Of a DNA stretch of 64,000 bases, positions 17,227 to 24,594 are shown one piece after another. The translations under genes were made by a program, and so were the position numbers. The stretch comes from Microbacterium sp. LWS13-1.2 (GTDB lineage: Bacteria > Actinomycetota > Actinomycetes > Actinomycetales > Microbacteriaceae): the NCBI RefSeq assembly GCF_040144835.1, contig NZ_CP151632.1, forward strand, positions 1,860,001 to 1,924,000, read 5' to 3'. Position 1 is the first letter of the stretch, and every line of letters starts with the position of its first letter. The notes under the pieces were generated by a model that was not told the origin of the DNA, made no database searches, and saw only the letters and a program-made list of their open reading frames with translations.

Positions 17227-17251
17227 GGGGTCCGGCGGCGACTCCCTGGCG

Positions 17252-17863
17252 TCACGAGCCGTAGAGGTAGCCCTGTACCGTGGGCCCCACGCGCCGGATC
17301 AGTTCGTCGACGGATGCCTCTCCCAGCGCCGGCAGTCGCAGGACGTAGCGGGCGATCAGCAGACCCGCGACCTGCGAGGCCACGAGCGCCGCTCGCAGCT
17401 CGGCGTCTTCGACGTCGAGCGCCCGGACGATGCGCGAGAGCAGCTCGCGCGAGATGAACCCCGCCAAGAGGGGCGTCGTGAGCTTGTTTCCGATGGTCGT
17501 GCGCAGGAGGGCCACGCCGCGACGGCGCACATCGGCGTCCTCCCAGGTCTCCAGCAGGTACCGCACGATGCGCTCGCCCACCTCGTCGCGGGGCCCTGCG
17601 AGGATCTCGGGGATGGCGAGGTCGGGCCGCATCGGCGCGCCCACCGTCTCGCCGAAGAGATCGGCCTTGGTGCCGAAGTAGTGGTGCACGAGGGCCGAGT
17701 CGACGCCTGCCCTGCCGGCGATGCCGCGCATCGTCGCGCCGTCGTACCCGAGTTCGCCGAACTCGTCCATGGCAGCGGCGAGGATCCGCTCGCGCGCATC
17801 GGACTGCCCGGCGCGCGGGCGGCCGCGACGTCGCTTCGGCGCCGGCACGGCGTACTCCACCAC
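17252..17863 (-). CDS. TetR family transcriptional regulator
   Basis: 203-residue repressor. The basic N terminus (PKRRRGRPRAG) is followed by the TetR helix-turn-helix: ARERILAAAMDEFGELGYDGATMRGIAGRAGVDSALVHHYFGTKADLF (about 23-70). The C-terminal ligand domain is of the TetR_C type with ELIRRVGPTVQGYL at the end. It is directly upstream of, and codirectional with, the exporter genes and their palindromic operator, so it most likely represses the exporter until a drug-like ligand binds. Whether it also controls itself is not evident. Confidence 0.9.
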   Translation of the reverse strand: MVEYAVPAPKRRRGRPRAGQSDARERILAAAMDEFGELGYDGATMRGIAGRAGVDSALVHHYFGTKADLFGETVGAPMRPDLAIPEILAGPRDEVGERIVRYLLETWEDADVRRRGVALLRTTIGNKLTTPLLAGFISRELLSRIVRALDVEDAELRAALVASQVAGLLIARYVLRLPALGEASVDELIRRVGPTVQGYLYGS

Positions 17864-17934
17864 GGGGTCAGCCTACGTCGGCAGTCGACTGGCGGCCACG
17901 TGATCCGATTCCGGTCGGACGTAGTCTGGGCGCC

Positions 17935-18519
17935 ATGCACACGCGCACTCAGGCGAGGCTGCAGGTCGTCGCAGGTCCCATGTTCGCCGGCAAGTCCGAG
18001 GAGCTCATGCGTCGCGTCCGCCGCGCCCGCATCGCCGGCCTGTCGGTCGATGTCGTGAGCCACGCCCTCGACGATCGTCGCGGCGAGGGGCAGGTCAGCT
18101 CCCACTCCGGGCTCAGCGTGCCGTCGCGCTCGGTGCCCGACGTCGAAGCGCTCGTCGCCTCGGTCGAGGGCCGCGCGCTCGACATGGTCGCGATCGACGA
18201 GGCGCAGTTCTTCGGGCCGGACCTCATCGACGCCGTGAATGCGCTGGTGACGGAAGGCGTCGACGTCGTCGTCTCGGGCCTCTGCGTCACCTTCGACGGC
18301 CGGCCGTTCGACCCGCTGCCGGCGCTCATGGCGATCGCAGAGGACGTCCTGAAGCTCACAGCGGTGTGCGCGGTGTGCGGTCAGGACGCGGCGTTCCATC
18401 AGCGGCTGTCGGCCGGCGGCGCCGGCGATCCGCTCACTCCGACGAGCGACCAGGTGGGAGGCATCGAGTCGTACCAGGCGCGATGCCGCCGCCACTTCAC
18501 GGGCGCGGCGCGAACGTAG
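17935..18519 (+). CDS. tdk: Thymidine kinase (type II)
   Basis: 194-residue cytosolic enzyme of pyrimidine salvage: thymidine + ATP gives dTMP + ADP. P-loop GPMFAGKS is at 14-21, the catalytic glutamate in AIDEAQFF is Glu89, the flexible lasso region follows SGLCVTFDGRPFDPLPALMAIAEDVLKL, and structural zinc ligands are Cys145 and Cys148 (CAVC) with Cys184 and His187 (CRRH). The length matches bacterial TK1-like enzymes. TAGTCT seven bases upstream of the ATG suggests a leaderless transcript. Monocistronic, ending at a perfect hairpin shared with hsp20. Confidence 0.95.
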   Translation: MHTRTQARLQVVAGPMFAGKSEELMRRVRRARIAGLSVDVVSHALDDRRGEGQVSSHSGLSVPSRSVPDVEALVASVEGRALDMVAIDEAQFFGPDLIDAVNALVTEGVDVVVSGLCVTFDGRPFDPLPALMAIAEDVLKLTAVCAVCGQDAAFHQRLSAGGAGDPLTPTSDQVGGIESYQARCRRHFTGAART

Positions 18520-18533
18520 GCGCCGGGAACAAC

Positions 18534-18565
18534 GGATGCCTCGTCCCGGCCGGGACGAGGCATCC
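18534..18565. terminator. Bidirectional terminator between tdk and hsp20
   Basis: A perfect 32-base palindrome with arm GGATGCCTCGTCCCGG (18534-18549), located 15 bases after the tdk stop and 13 bases before the hsp20 stop on the other strand. The symmetric stem suits termination of both convergent genes. Confidence 0.85.
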
Positions 18566-18578
18566 ACTGTCAGAGCGC

Positions 18579-19034
18579 CTACTGCTCGATCGGCTGCGGC
18601 GCGTCGTTGGACTCGTGCGCCTGGATCGTCGGCGTGCCGCCCTCGGACGTCACCTCGATCTTGCGCGGCTTGGCCTTCTCGCTCACCGGGATCGTCACGC
18701 TCAGCACGCCGTTGTCATAGCTGGCCGAGATGCGCTCGGTGTCGATGCCCTGGCCGAGGTTGAGCTGGCGCAGGAAGCTCGCCGCCTCGCGCTCGCGGGT
18801 GATCCACTTGACGTCGTCGCCGCTGGTGAGCGTGCGCTCGGCGCGGATCGTCAGCAGCTGGCCGTCGACATCGATGTCGACCGAGCCCGGGTCGATGCCC
18901 GGCAGGTCGGCGGTCAGGACGTAGTGGTCGCCGTCGCGGTAGAGGTCCATCGGCATGCGGCGCGGACCGCGGCGCGTCTCGAAGAGACTCGACGCAAGAC
19001 GGTCGAGGTCACGGAACGGGTCGTAGGTTGCCAT
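18579..19034 (-). CDS. hsp20: Hsp20/alpha-crystallin small heat-shock protein
   Basis: 151-residue ATP-independent chaperone that holds unfolding proteins. The N terminus (MATYDPFRDLDRLASSLFE) is typical of actinobacterial Hsp20. The alpha-crystallin domain spans about 27-125 with YVLTADLPGIDPGSVDIDVDGQ and the closing ISASYDNGVLSVTIPV block; the C-terminal tail holds PRKIEV in the place of the I/V-X-I/V anchor. AGGAGA lies just before the ATG. Upstream are both an HspR-type inverted repeat and a CIRCE element, so heat-shock control is expected. Confidence 0.95.
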   Translation of the reverse strand: MATYDPFRDLDRLASSLFETRRGPRRMPMDLYRDGDHYVLTADLPGIDPGSVDIDVDGQLLTIRAERTLTSGDDVKWITREREAASFLRQLNLGQGIDTERISASYDNGVLSVTIPVSEKAKPRKIEVTSEGGTPTIQAHESNDAPQPIEQ

Positions 19035-19056
19035 GGGAATCTCCTCTCTGTCCAGA

Positions 19057-19115
19057 AGTTGAGCCCACTTGGCTCAACTACGTTCAGATTAGCACTCTCA
19101 CCATGCGAGTGCTAG
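19057..19115 (-). promoter_or_regulatory. HAIR (HspR) and CIRCE (HrcA) operators of hsp20
   Basis: GTTGAGC-N7-GCTCAAC at 19058-19078 matches the HAIR consensus CTTGAGT-N7-ACTCAAG in spacing and core; it sits in the 5' leader. TTAGCACTC-N9-GAGTGCTAG at 19089-19115 matches CIRCE in all but the last base. A TAATCT (minus strand, rc of 19085-19090) could be the -10 box between them. The two operators imply repression by both HspR and HrcA; neither repressor gene is in the window. Confidence 0.85.
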
Positions 19116-19148
19116 ATGGGTCCGCGTTCGCCGTGAACGAACACGGGC

Positions 19149-19224
19149 GCGTTTCGTCTCTGCGTTTCGACTCGCAAGCTCGCTCAACGACCGGTCGTTG
19201 AGCGAGCGAAGCGAGACGAAACGC
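19149..19224. repeat. Dispersed palindromic repeat, head-to-head pair
   Basis: An inverted copy (19149-19192, slightly expanded: GCGTTTCGTCTCTGCGTTTCG then CTCGCTCAACGACC) directly abuts a forward copy (19193-19224, GGTCGTTGAGCGAGCGAAGC then GAGACGAAACGC). The pair forms a large hairpin just beyond the stop of the serine dehydratase gene, where it may serve as terminator. Confidence 0.75.
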
Positions 19225-19236
19225 CCAGACAGTTCG

Positions 19237-20832
19237 TCAGCACTCGATGACGTTGACCGCGAGGCCGCCCTCGCTCGTCTCCTTGTATTTGTGCGACATG
19301 TCGATGCCCGTCTGCCGCATGGTCTCGACGACGGCGTCGAGCGAGACGTAGTGCGAGCCGTCACCGCGCAGCGCGAGACGCGCCGCCGTCACGGCCGTCG
19401 ACGCGGCGACGGCGTTGCGCTCGATGCAGGGTATCTGCACGAGACCGCCGACAGGGTCGCACGTCAGACCGAGGTGGTGCTCCATCGCGATCTCGGCCGC
19501 GTTCTCGATCTGCCGGTTGGTTCCACCCATGACGGCCGTCAGTCCACCGGCCGCCATCGCGCAGGCCGATCCCACCTCGGCCTGACAGCCGCCCTCGGCA
19601 CCCGAGATCGAGGCGTTGGCCTTGAACAGCGAACCCAGCGCGGTGGCGGTGAGGAGGAACCGACGGATGCCGCGGCGACGGTTCGCCTCAGCCCTCTGCT
19701 CCTCGCTCCACTGCGCCGGCTCGGGAGAGCCAGGGGCCTGGCCGGGATACCCGAGCAGGGCGCTGCCCACGAGCTCGCCGTACGGGGTGACCGCGTTGCC
19801 CACGCCGAGCCCGGAATCGGCGAGGAAGCGCCACCAGTACATCGCCACCGCGGGCACGATGCCGGCGGCGCCGTTCGTGGGCGCCGTGACGACCCTTCCG
19901 CCCGCCGCGTTCTCTTCGTTGACGGCGAGCGCGAAGGCGCCCAGCCACTCCCCCGGCAGCTCACGACGGCCGTCGGCCTCGGCAGCCTCGAGCTGCTCGC
20001 GGATCGACGCCGCACGTCGCTTGACACCCAGCATCCCCGGCAGCACGCCGCCGGTTCCGAGGCCCGCCTCGACGCAGGCGGCCATCGCATCCCAGATGGC
20101 ATCCAGGCCCGCGGCGATCTCCTCGTCGGGTCGCCGGGCCTCCTCGTTGAGGCGTGCCGCCTCGGCGATCGTGATGCCGCGCTCATCGCACAGCGCCAGC
20201 AGCTCCTCCGCGCTCGCGAAGTCCAGGGGGAACGCGCCCGGGCCACCGGGCTCGGCGCTCGTCGGCGGATCGCCCTCACGGCGGATGAACCCGCCGCCGA
20301 CGGAGTAGTAGGTCTCGCGGACGAGGAGTCCGGCATCCGTGGCGGGAGCGACAGCCGTCACCGACGACGATCCGGTCTCGCGCACGCCTGCCGCGGCCAC
20401 CGCGCGCGCCGGCCCGTCGTCGGCCGAGGTCCACGCTTCGAGCGTCATGGCATTCGGGTGACCGGGCAGCCGCGTGCGCGGTGCGAACACGACGTCGCCG
20501 CGTTCGAAGCGCACGGCCCGGATGCCGGCGAGCACGAGCGGCTGCCCGTCGGGCCAGGCGCCCCACGCCGAGCGCACGGCATCCGGATCCACCGTCTCGG
20601 GTTCGAGTCCCCGCAGCCCGGCGACGACCGCGTCGGGTGTCCCGTGGCCGATGCCGGTCGCACCGAGCGAGCCGTACAGCGTGCAGGTCACCCGGCCGAC
20701 CTGCGGCAGCACGCCGGCCTCGCGCAGGCGGACGACGAAGTCATGGGCGGCCCGCATCGGGCCGACCGTGTGGGAGCTCGAGGGTCCTACGCCGATGGAG
20801 AACAGCTCGAACGCCGAGACATAGGCGCTCAT
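19237..20832 (-). CDS. sdaA: L-serine ammonia-lyase, single-chain iron-sulfur type
   Basis: 531-residue enzyme converting L-serine to pyruvate and ammonia with a [4Fe-4S] cluster. The N-terminal beta domain starts FELFSIGVGPSSSHTVGPMRAAHDFV; the alpha domain follows with SISGAEGGCQAEVGSACAMA, TCDPVGGLVQIPC and the C-terminal VNVIEC, which supply the cluster cysteines. It is some 60-70 residues longer than common SdaA proteins, with inserts around RRAASIREQLEAAEADGRREL and GQAPGSPEPAQWSEEQ. The start at 20832 is chosen over GTG 20838 because TAGCCT seven to eight bases upstream fits a leaderless promoter. Monocistronic. Confidence 0.93.
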   Translation of the reverse strand: MSAYVSAFELFSIGVGPSSSHTVGPMRAAHDFVVRLREAGVLPQVGRVTCTLYGSLGATGIGHGTPDAVVAGLRGLEPETVDPDAVRSAWGAWPDGQPLVLAGIRAVRFERGDVVFAPRTRLPGHPNAMTLEAWTSADDGPARAVAAAGVRETGSSSVTAVAPATDAGLLVRETYYSVGGGFIRREGDPPTSAEPGGPGAFPLDFASAEELLALCDERGITIAEAARLNEEARRPDEEIAAGLDAIWDAMAACVEAGLGTGGVLPGMLGVKRRAASIREQLEAAEADGRRELPGEWLGAFALAVNEENAAGGRVVTAPTNGAAGIVPAVAMYWWRFLADSGLGVGNAVTPYGELVGSALLGYPGQAPGSPEPAQWSEEQRAEANRRRGIRRFLLTATALGSLFKANASISGAEGGCQAEVGSACAMAAGGLTAVMGGTNRQIENAAEIAMEHHLGLTCDPVGGLVQIPCIERNAVAASTAVTAARLALRGDGSHYVSLDAVVETMRQTGIDMSHKYKETSEGGLAVNVIEC

Positions 20833-20877
20833 CGCCACCAGGCTAACGCCGCAGTCGATGCGAACTGCACGCCGTTA

Positions 20878-20908
20878 CCGAGTCGAGAGGCAGGATGCCT
20901 CGACTCGG
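20878..20908. other. Hairpin upstream of sdaA
   Basis: Arms CCGAGTCGAG (20878-20887) and CTCGACTCGG (20899-20908) enclose an 11-base loop. It lies in the 215-base gap between sdaA and a small membrane ORF, where nothing else is recognisable. A terminator role is unlikely as no gene ends here; it may be an operator or chance. Confidence 0.35.
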
Positions 20909-21047
20909 GTGGCCAGCGCATGCAGTGTGATGACTGCCGTGCGACGCCGACGGCGCACCGTTGCCTCTGGTGAATCGTGCGGCGTTGCGATAGGCAGGTA
21001 CCAGCCCCGCGCGCACGCGACGGAGGCGGTTCGAGAGAGGGTCCGCG

Positions 21048-21221
21048 ATGCTCTTCGTCCTTTACCTCATCCTGCTCCTGGGCGGCATGTACCTGGTCGG
21101 CTCGGCCTTCGCGGCCCCGTTCCTGCCGGCGCTGGTGTTCGTCGCCGGAGTCCTCTGCATCTCGCTGGCGGTGGCACTGCCCATTGCGGCGCAGCGGATC
21201 GACAGCGGCCCCCGGAAATAG
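21048..21221 (+). CDS. Small hydrophobic membrane protein, 57 aa
   Basis: Short frame reading MLFVLYLILLLGGMYLVGSAFA, then APFLPALVFVAGVLCISLAVAL and a charged end AAQRIDSGPRK. Two hydrophobic segments of 18-20 residues would make a membrane hairpin. GAGAGAGGG seven bases upstream is a convincing ribosome site. No family recognised. Good ribosome site and membrane character support it being real; direction matches the following small gene. Confidence 0.6.
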   Translation: MLFVLYLILLLGGMYLVGSAFAAPFLPALVFVAGVLCISLAVALPIAAQRIDSGPRK

Positions 21222-21317
21222 CCGGCTCGCAGTCCCGAGCGGGGTTTGTCAACCCCGAGAACACCCGGCCTGTTGTCGACCAGAATCGACTCGCTGCATC
21301 AGCTTGGAGGCACCGAA

Positions 21318-21371
21318 ATGAGAACAGCGACATCCGCATCGCCGTGGTCCGACACCGGACAGGAGAGGTGA
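21318..21371 (+). CDS. Possible 17-residue leader peptide
   Basis: ATG at 21318 is preceded by TTGGAGG at seven bases and encodes MRTATSASPWSDTGQER. It ends seven bases before the next gene and its last codons contain that gene's ribosome site (GGAGAGG), so translation of the two could be linked. It may simply be an upstream ORF; no attenuator structure was recognised. Confidence 0.3.
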   Translation: MRTATSASPWSDTGQER

Positions 21372-21378
21372 GCGAACG

Positions 21379-21690
21379 ATGGTGATGCTCGAACCACAGG
21401 TTCGTCCGACAGGGCGGCAGTACGACCTGCAGCGCGTGGATCAGTCGACGTGGATCATCCGCGACGCGCACGTCCCCACGACCGACGCGAGAAGTGTCGT
21501 CGCCTGCGTCAGCGAGGCCGCCTGGGACGGCGTCGATGTGCTCTGGCTGCACCCGGTCGGCCTGCCCACCCACTACCGCACCGCCGACGCGGCGCTGCGC
21601 GACCTGATCCGCCACGGTCGCCGGAGCTCTGGGACCACCCGGCCCATACCGATCCCGCATCGTCCGCCGGTGAAGCCCGAGCGCTGCTGA
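21379..21690 (+). CDS. Hypothetical protein, 103 aa
   Basis: Begins MVMLEPQVRPTGRQYDLQRVDQSTWIIRDAHVPTTDARSVVACVSE and ends with a proline/arginine-rich tail. GGAGAGG lies about 11 bases upstream of the ATG. Soluble, with no membrane segment and a plausible small alpha/beta fold (IIRDAHV, VDVLWLHPVGLPTHY). Not recognised beyond similarity in style to small conserved Microbacteriaceae proteins. It is 13 bases upstream of the P450 start and may be cotranscribed with it. Confidence 0.65.
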   Translation: MVMLEPQVRPTGRQYDLQRVDQSTWIIRDAHVPTTDARSVVACVSEAAWDGVDVLWLHPVGLPTHYRTADAALRDLIRHGRRSSGTTRPIPIPHRPPVKPERC

Positions 21691-21703
21691 TGCGGCCGCC
21701 GCG

Positions 21704-22996
21704 ATGAGGCCGTCGCTCGCCGACGACTCGCTGTCCGTCCTCGTCCAGGGCTATGACTTCGGCGAGCGGATCTGGCGACGGGTCCGCGACGGTGGGCGGT
21801 CCGCCCCGATGCGATTGCTGGGCCGCGACGCGCTCCTCGTGCGCGGCTCAGCGGGCGCGGCGGTGTTCTACGACCAGGCGCGCATCGCCCGGCACGGTGC
21901 GATGCCCGCGATCGTGCAGAACACGCTGTTCGGACACGGATCCGTGCACAGCCTCGACGGCGACGAGCACCGCCACCGCAAAGCGACGTTCGTCGACGTG
22001 GCGTACGAGGATGCCGAGGTCGAGCGCCTGCAGCCGCTGCTCGAGCGCGAATGGCGCCACGAGCTCGACGCCTGGCTCAAAGGCGGCGAGCGCACCGCCT
22101 ACGATGCGGCAGTCGGTGCACTGGGCCGGGCGATCATGGTGTGGGCCGGACTGCCGGGCACCCCCGCCGCGAAGACCCGCTGGGCGGCGCGTCTCGCGCA
22201 GATCGTGGACGGATTCGGTGCGCCCTACTCCCCTGCCTACGTCGCCGCTGCGGTGAACCGACGCTGGTCCGACCGGCATGCGCGACGCCTCATCGAGGCC
22301 GTGCGCGCGGGCGACCTCGCCGCGGCGGACGGGACGGCGCTCCACTCCTGGGCCTGGCACACGGATCCCGCCGGTGAGCTGCTGCCCGCACAGCTCGCAG
22401 GGGTGGAGCTGCAGAATTCGATGCGCCCGATGATCGCCGTCGCGCGCTTCGTCGCCTTCGCTGCCAAGGAACTGCACGACCGGCCCGAGTGGAGGGCTCG
22501 CATCGCCGCCGAGACGGCGGAGCGGGCGGCGCTGGTGGGCGGTCCCCTCGCGATCATGTTCGCTCAAGAGGTCCGGCGCACCGCGCCCTTCGTGCCGATG
22601 CTGCCCGGATGGGCGAAGCAGGACGTCGAGCTCGACGGTCAGCACCTCGCCGCCGGCGGTCGGGTGGTGCTCGACATCCTCGGCACCGACATGGACGCCG
22701 GTTCGTGGGAGAACCCCGCCGCCTTCGACCCCGAGCGGTTCCGTGGCGTCGAGGATTACGAAGCGCTGACAGCCTTCATCCCGCACGGCGGCGCCGAAGT
22801 TGCGACCGGCCACCGCTGCCCGGGTGAGAAGCTCGCGATCGCCGGCCTCGCGGCCGCGATAGCCGTGCTGAGCGATCCCCGGCTGACAATCCTCGACTCC
22901 GGGCTCTCCGTGAACCGCCGCCGGCTTCCGACGATGCCGAGATCGGGAGCACGCGTGCGGGCGGGCGGGGCGCCGTCACGCTGCCCGATCCACTGA
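21704..22996 (+). CDS. Cytochrome P450 of the CYP152 (fatty-acid peroxygenase) type
   Basis: 430-residue soluble haem protein. Haem ligand Cys372 lies in PHGGAEVATGHRCPGE, the CYP152 form of the P450 loop; the ExxR motif is EVRR (Glu289-Arg292). In the I-helix the usual acid-alcohol pair is absent and Arg241-Pro242 (NSMRPMIAVARF) takes its place, which in P450-BSbeta and P450-SPalpha binds the fatty-acid carboxylate and lets the enzyme use H2O2 directly without a reductase. The N-terminal SLDGDEHRHRKATF block also fits. Predicted reaction: hydroxylation (or decarboxylation) of fatty acids with peroxide. No redox partner genes are near, as expected. Regiospecificity cannot be read. Confidence 0.88.
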   Translation: MRPSLADDSLSVLVQGYDFGERIWRRVRDGGRSAPMRLLGRDALLVRGSAGAAVFYDQARIARHGAMPAIVQNTLFGHGSVHSLDGDEHRHRKATFVDVAYEDAEVERLQPLLEREWRHELDAWLKGGERTAYDAAVGALGRAIMVWAGLPGTPAAKTRWAARLAQIVDGFGAPYSPAYVAAAVNRRWSDRHARRLIEAVRAGDLAAADGTALHSWAWHTDPAGELLPAQLAGVELQNSMRPMIAVARFVAFAAKELHDRPEWRARIAAETAERAALVGGPLAIMFAQEVRRTAPFVPMLPGWAKQDVELDGQHLAAGGRVVLDILGTDMDAGSWENPAAFDPERFRGVEDYEALTAFIPHGGAEVATGHRCPGEKLAIAGLAAAIAVLSDPRLTILDSGLSVNRRRLPTMPRSGARVRAGGAPSRCPIH

Positions 22997-23040
22997 CGAC
23001 GGATGAGGCATCCCGCGCTCACGCAGTGCCGGGCGAGAGT

Positions 23041-23184
23041 TCACGTATCCGGGAAGTGGTGGTCCTCGGCACGGCGGACGTCGGCGAGCGTCGCCTTCCA
23101 AGTGCTCCGCCGCGGGCGCCGACGGTCGAAGAGCCTCCTCAGGGAGTCTCCGACGGAGCGGAGAGCTGATCCGATTGTGATCAT
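23041..23184 (-). CDS. Small basic ORF divergent from dinB, 47 aa
   Basis: MITIGSALRSVGDSLRRLFD followed by an arginine-rich stretch (RRRPRRSTWK) and ATLADVRRAEDHHFPDT. GAGGTGAG lies seven to eight bases upstream of the ATG, a good ribosome site. No family recognised; amphipathic N terminus and basic middle. It starts 150 bases from dinB on the opposite strand. Could be a genuine small protein or chance. Confidence 0.4.
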   Translation of the reverse strand: MITIGSALRSVGDSLRRLFDRRRPRRSTWKATLADVRRAEDHHFPDT

Positions 23185-23334
23185 GGCTGCTCACCTCAAG
23201 CAGTGGGGGTTTGTCTGTGGAACAGGGATATCCCGTGGGGTGCCACGGCGTCTTGGGGCTTGACCTGGCGCCCGAGGTGTGGTGTCCCCGGTAGGTGCGA
23301 TGATCCGCATGGGGATGATCGGCGGGAGGGCGGG

Positions 23335-24531
23335 ATGCGGGGCGAGGCGACCGTGCTGCACGCCGACCTCGACGCCTTCTACGCCTCGGTCGAGCAGCGC
23401 GACGCGCCCGCACTGCGCGGACGACCCGTCATCGTCGGCGGTGGCGTGGTGCTGGCGGCGAGTTACGAGGCGAAGGCCCGTGGCGTGCGCACTGCGATGG
23501 GCGGCCGGCAGGCCCGCGAACTCTGCCCGGATGCGGTGGTCGTCCCCCCACGGATGGACGCATACTCCACGGCCAGCCGTGAGGTGTTCGCGATCTTCCG
23601 CGATACGACACCGCTCGTGGAGGGGCTCTCGATCGACGAAGCCTTCCTCGAGGTCGGCGGTCTGCGGCGCATCGCGGGCACGCCCGAGCAGGTCGCCGTG
23701 CGCCTGCGTGAGCGGGTTCGCACGGAGGTCGGACTCGCCATCTCGGTCGGGGTCGCGCGGACGAAGTTCCTCGCCAAGGTCGCCAGCGCGGTCAGCAAGC
23801 CCGACGGCCTGCTCGTCGTCGAGCCCGATCACGAGGAGGCGTTCCTGCTCCCGCTGCCGGTCGAACGGCTGTGGGGTGTCGGGGCCGTGACCGCGGAGAA
23901 GCTGCACCGGCTCGGCATCCATACCGTCGGGCAGCTGGCCGAACTCGAAGCCGCCACCGCCGAGAGGCTGCTGGGCAGGGCTGCCGGTGCACACCTCCAC
24001 GCGCTCGCTCGCCTGCGCGACCCGCGCCCTGTCGACACCACGCGGCGCCGCGGGTCGATCGGCTCTCAGCGTGCGCTCGGCAACCACCCGCGCTCGGCGG
24101 AAGAGCTCGACCTCTTCTTGACGCAGATCGTCGACCGGCTCGCCCGCCGCCTGCGCGAGCGGGACCGGGTGTGCCGCACGGTCGTGCTGCGCCTGCGCTA
24201 CGGCGACTACGCGAAGGCCACCAGATCCCGCACGTTCCGCTTCGCGACCGACCGCACCGCCCTGCTGCTCGAGGTCGCGCGGGGGCTGCTCGCCGCCGCA
24301 CAGCCCGAGATCGAGCAGCGCGGCATCACCCTCATCGGGGTGTCACTGTCGCAGCTGGGCCGCGCCGACAGCGTCCCGCCGGAACTGCCCATCGACTGGG
24401 ACGACGGGTCTCGCCTCGACGGGGTGCTCGATGCGGTTCGCGACCGCTTCGGCGCGGCGTCGGTGGCACGCGCCGCGCAACTCGGTCGCGATCCGGGCTG
24501 GTCGACGCCGCTGCTGCCGGAACACGAGTGA
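23335..24531 (+). CDS. dinB: DNA polymerase IV (Y family)
   Basis: 398-residue translesion polymerase. Catalytic carboxylates are in HADLDAFYASVEQRD (near residue 10) and SIDEAFLEV (near 103), with the steric region YEAKARGVRTAM between. The thumb HhH region reads LWGVGAVTAEKLHRLGIHTVGQLAEL, and the little-finger domain runs to VSLSQLG. There is no obvious beta-clamp pentapeptide at the very end (TPLLPEHE), although QLGRADSV could contribute. The start at 23335 follows GGGAGGG directly; the upstream extension is not homologous. No LexA/SOS box was found upstream. Confidence 0.94.
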   Translation: MRGEATVLHADLDAFYASVEQRDAPALRGRPVIVGGGVVLAASYEAKARGVRTAMGGRQARELCPDAVVVPPRMDAYSTASREVFAIFRDTTPLVEGLSIDEAFLEVGGLRRIAGTPEQVAVRLRERVRTEVGLAISVGVARTKFLAKVASAVSKPDGLLVVEPDHEEAFLLPLPVERLWGVGAVTAEKLHRLGIHTVGQLAELEAATAERLLGRAAGAHLHALARLRDPRPVDTTRRRGSIGSQRALGNHPRSAEELDLFLTQIVDRLARRLRERDRVCRTVVLRLRYGDYAKATRSRTFRFATDRTALLLEVARGLLAAAQPEIEQRGITLIGVSLSQLGRADSVPPELPIDWDDGSRLDGVLDAVRDRFGAASVARAAQLGRDPGWSTPLLPEHE

Positions 24532-24594
24532 CCGCGAGAACCGCGTCCGAGCGCGCACGGCAGGGATGTCGCCGGCCCTGCTTACCCTGCTCCC

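Noticed and set aside
23185..23334. SOS (LexA) box upstream of dinB
   Set aside because: Only a GGGATATCCC palindrome was found; the GAAC-N4-GTTC core of actinobacterial LexA sites is absent.
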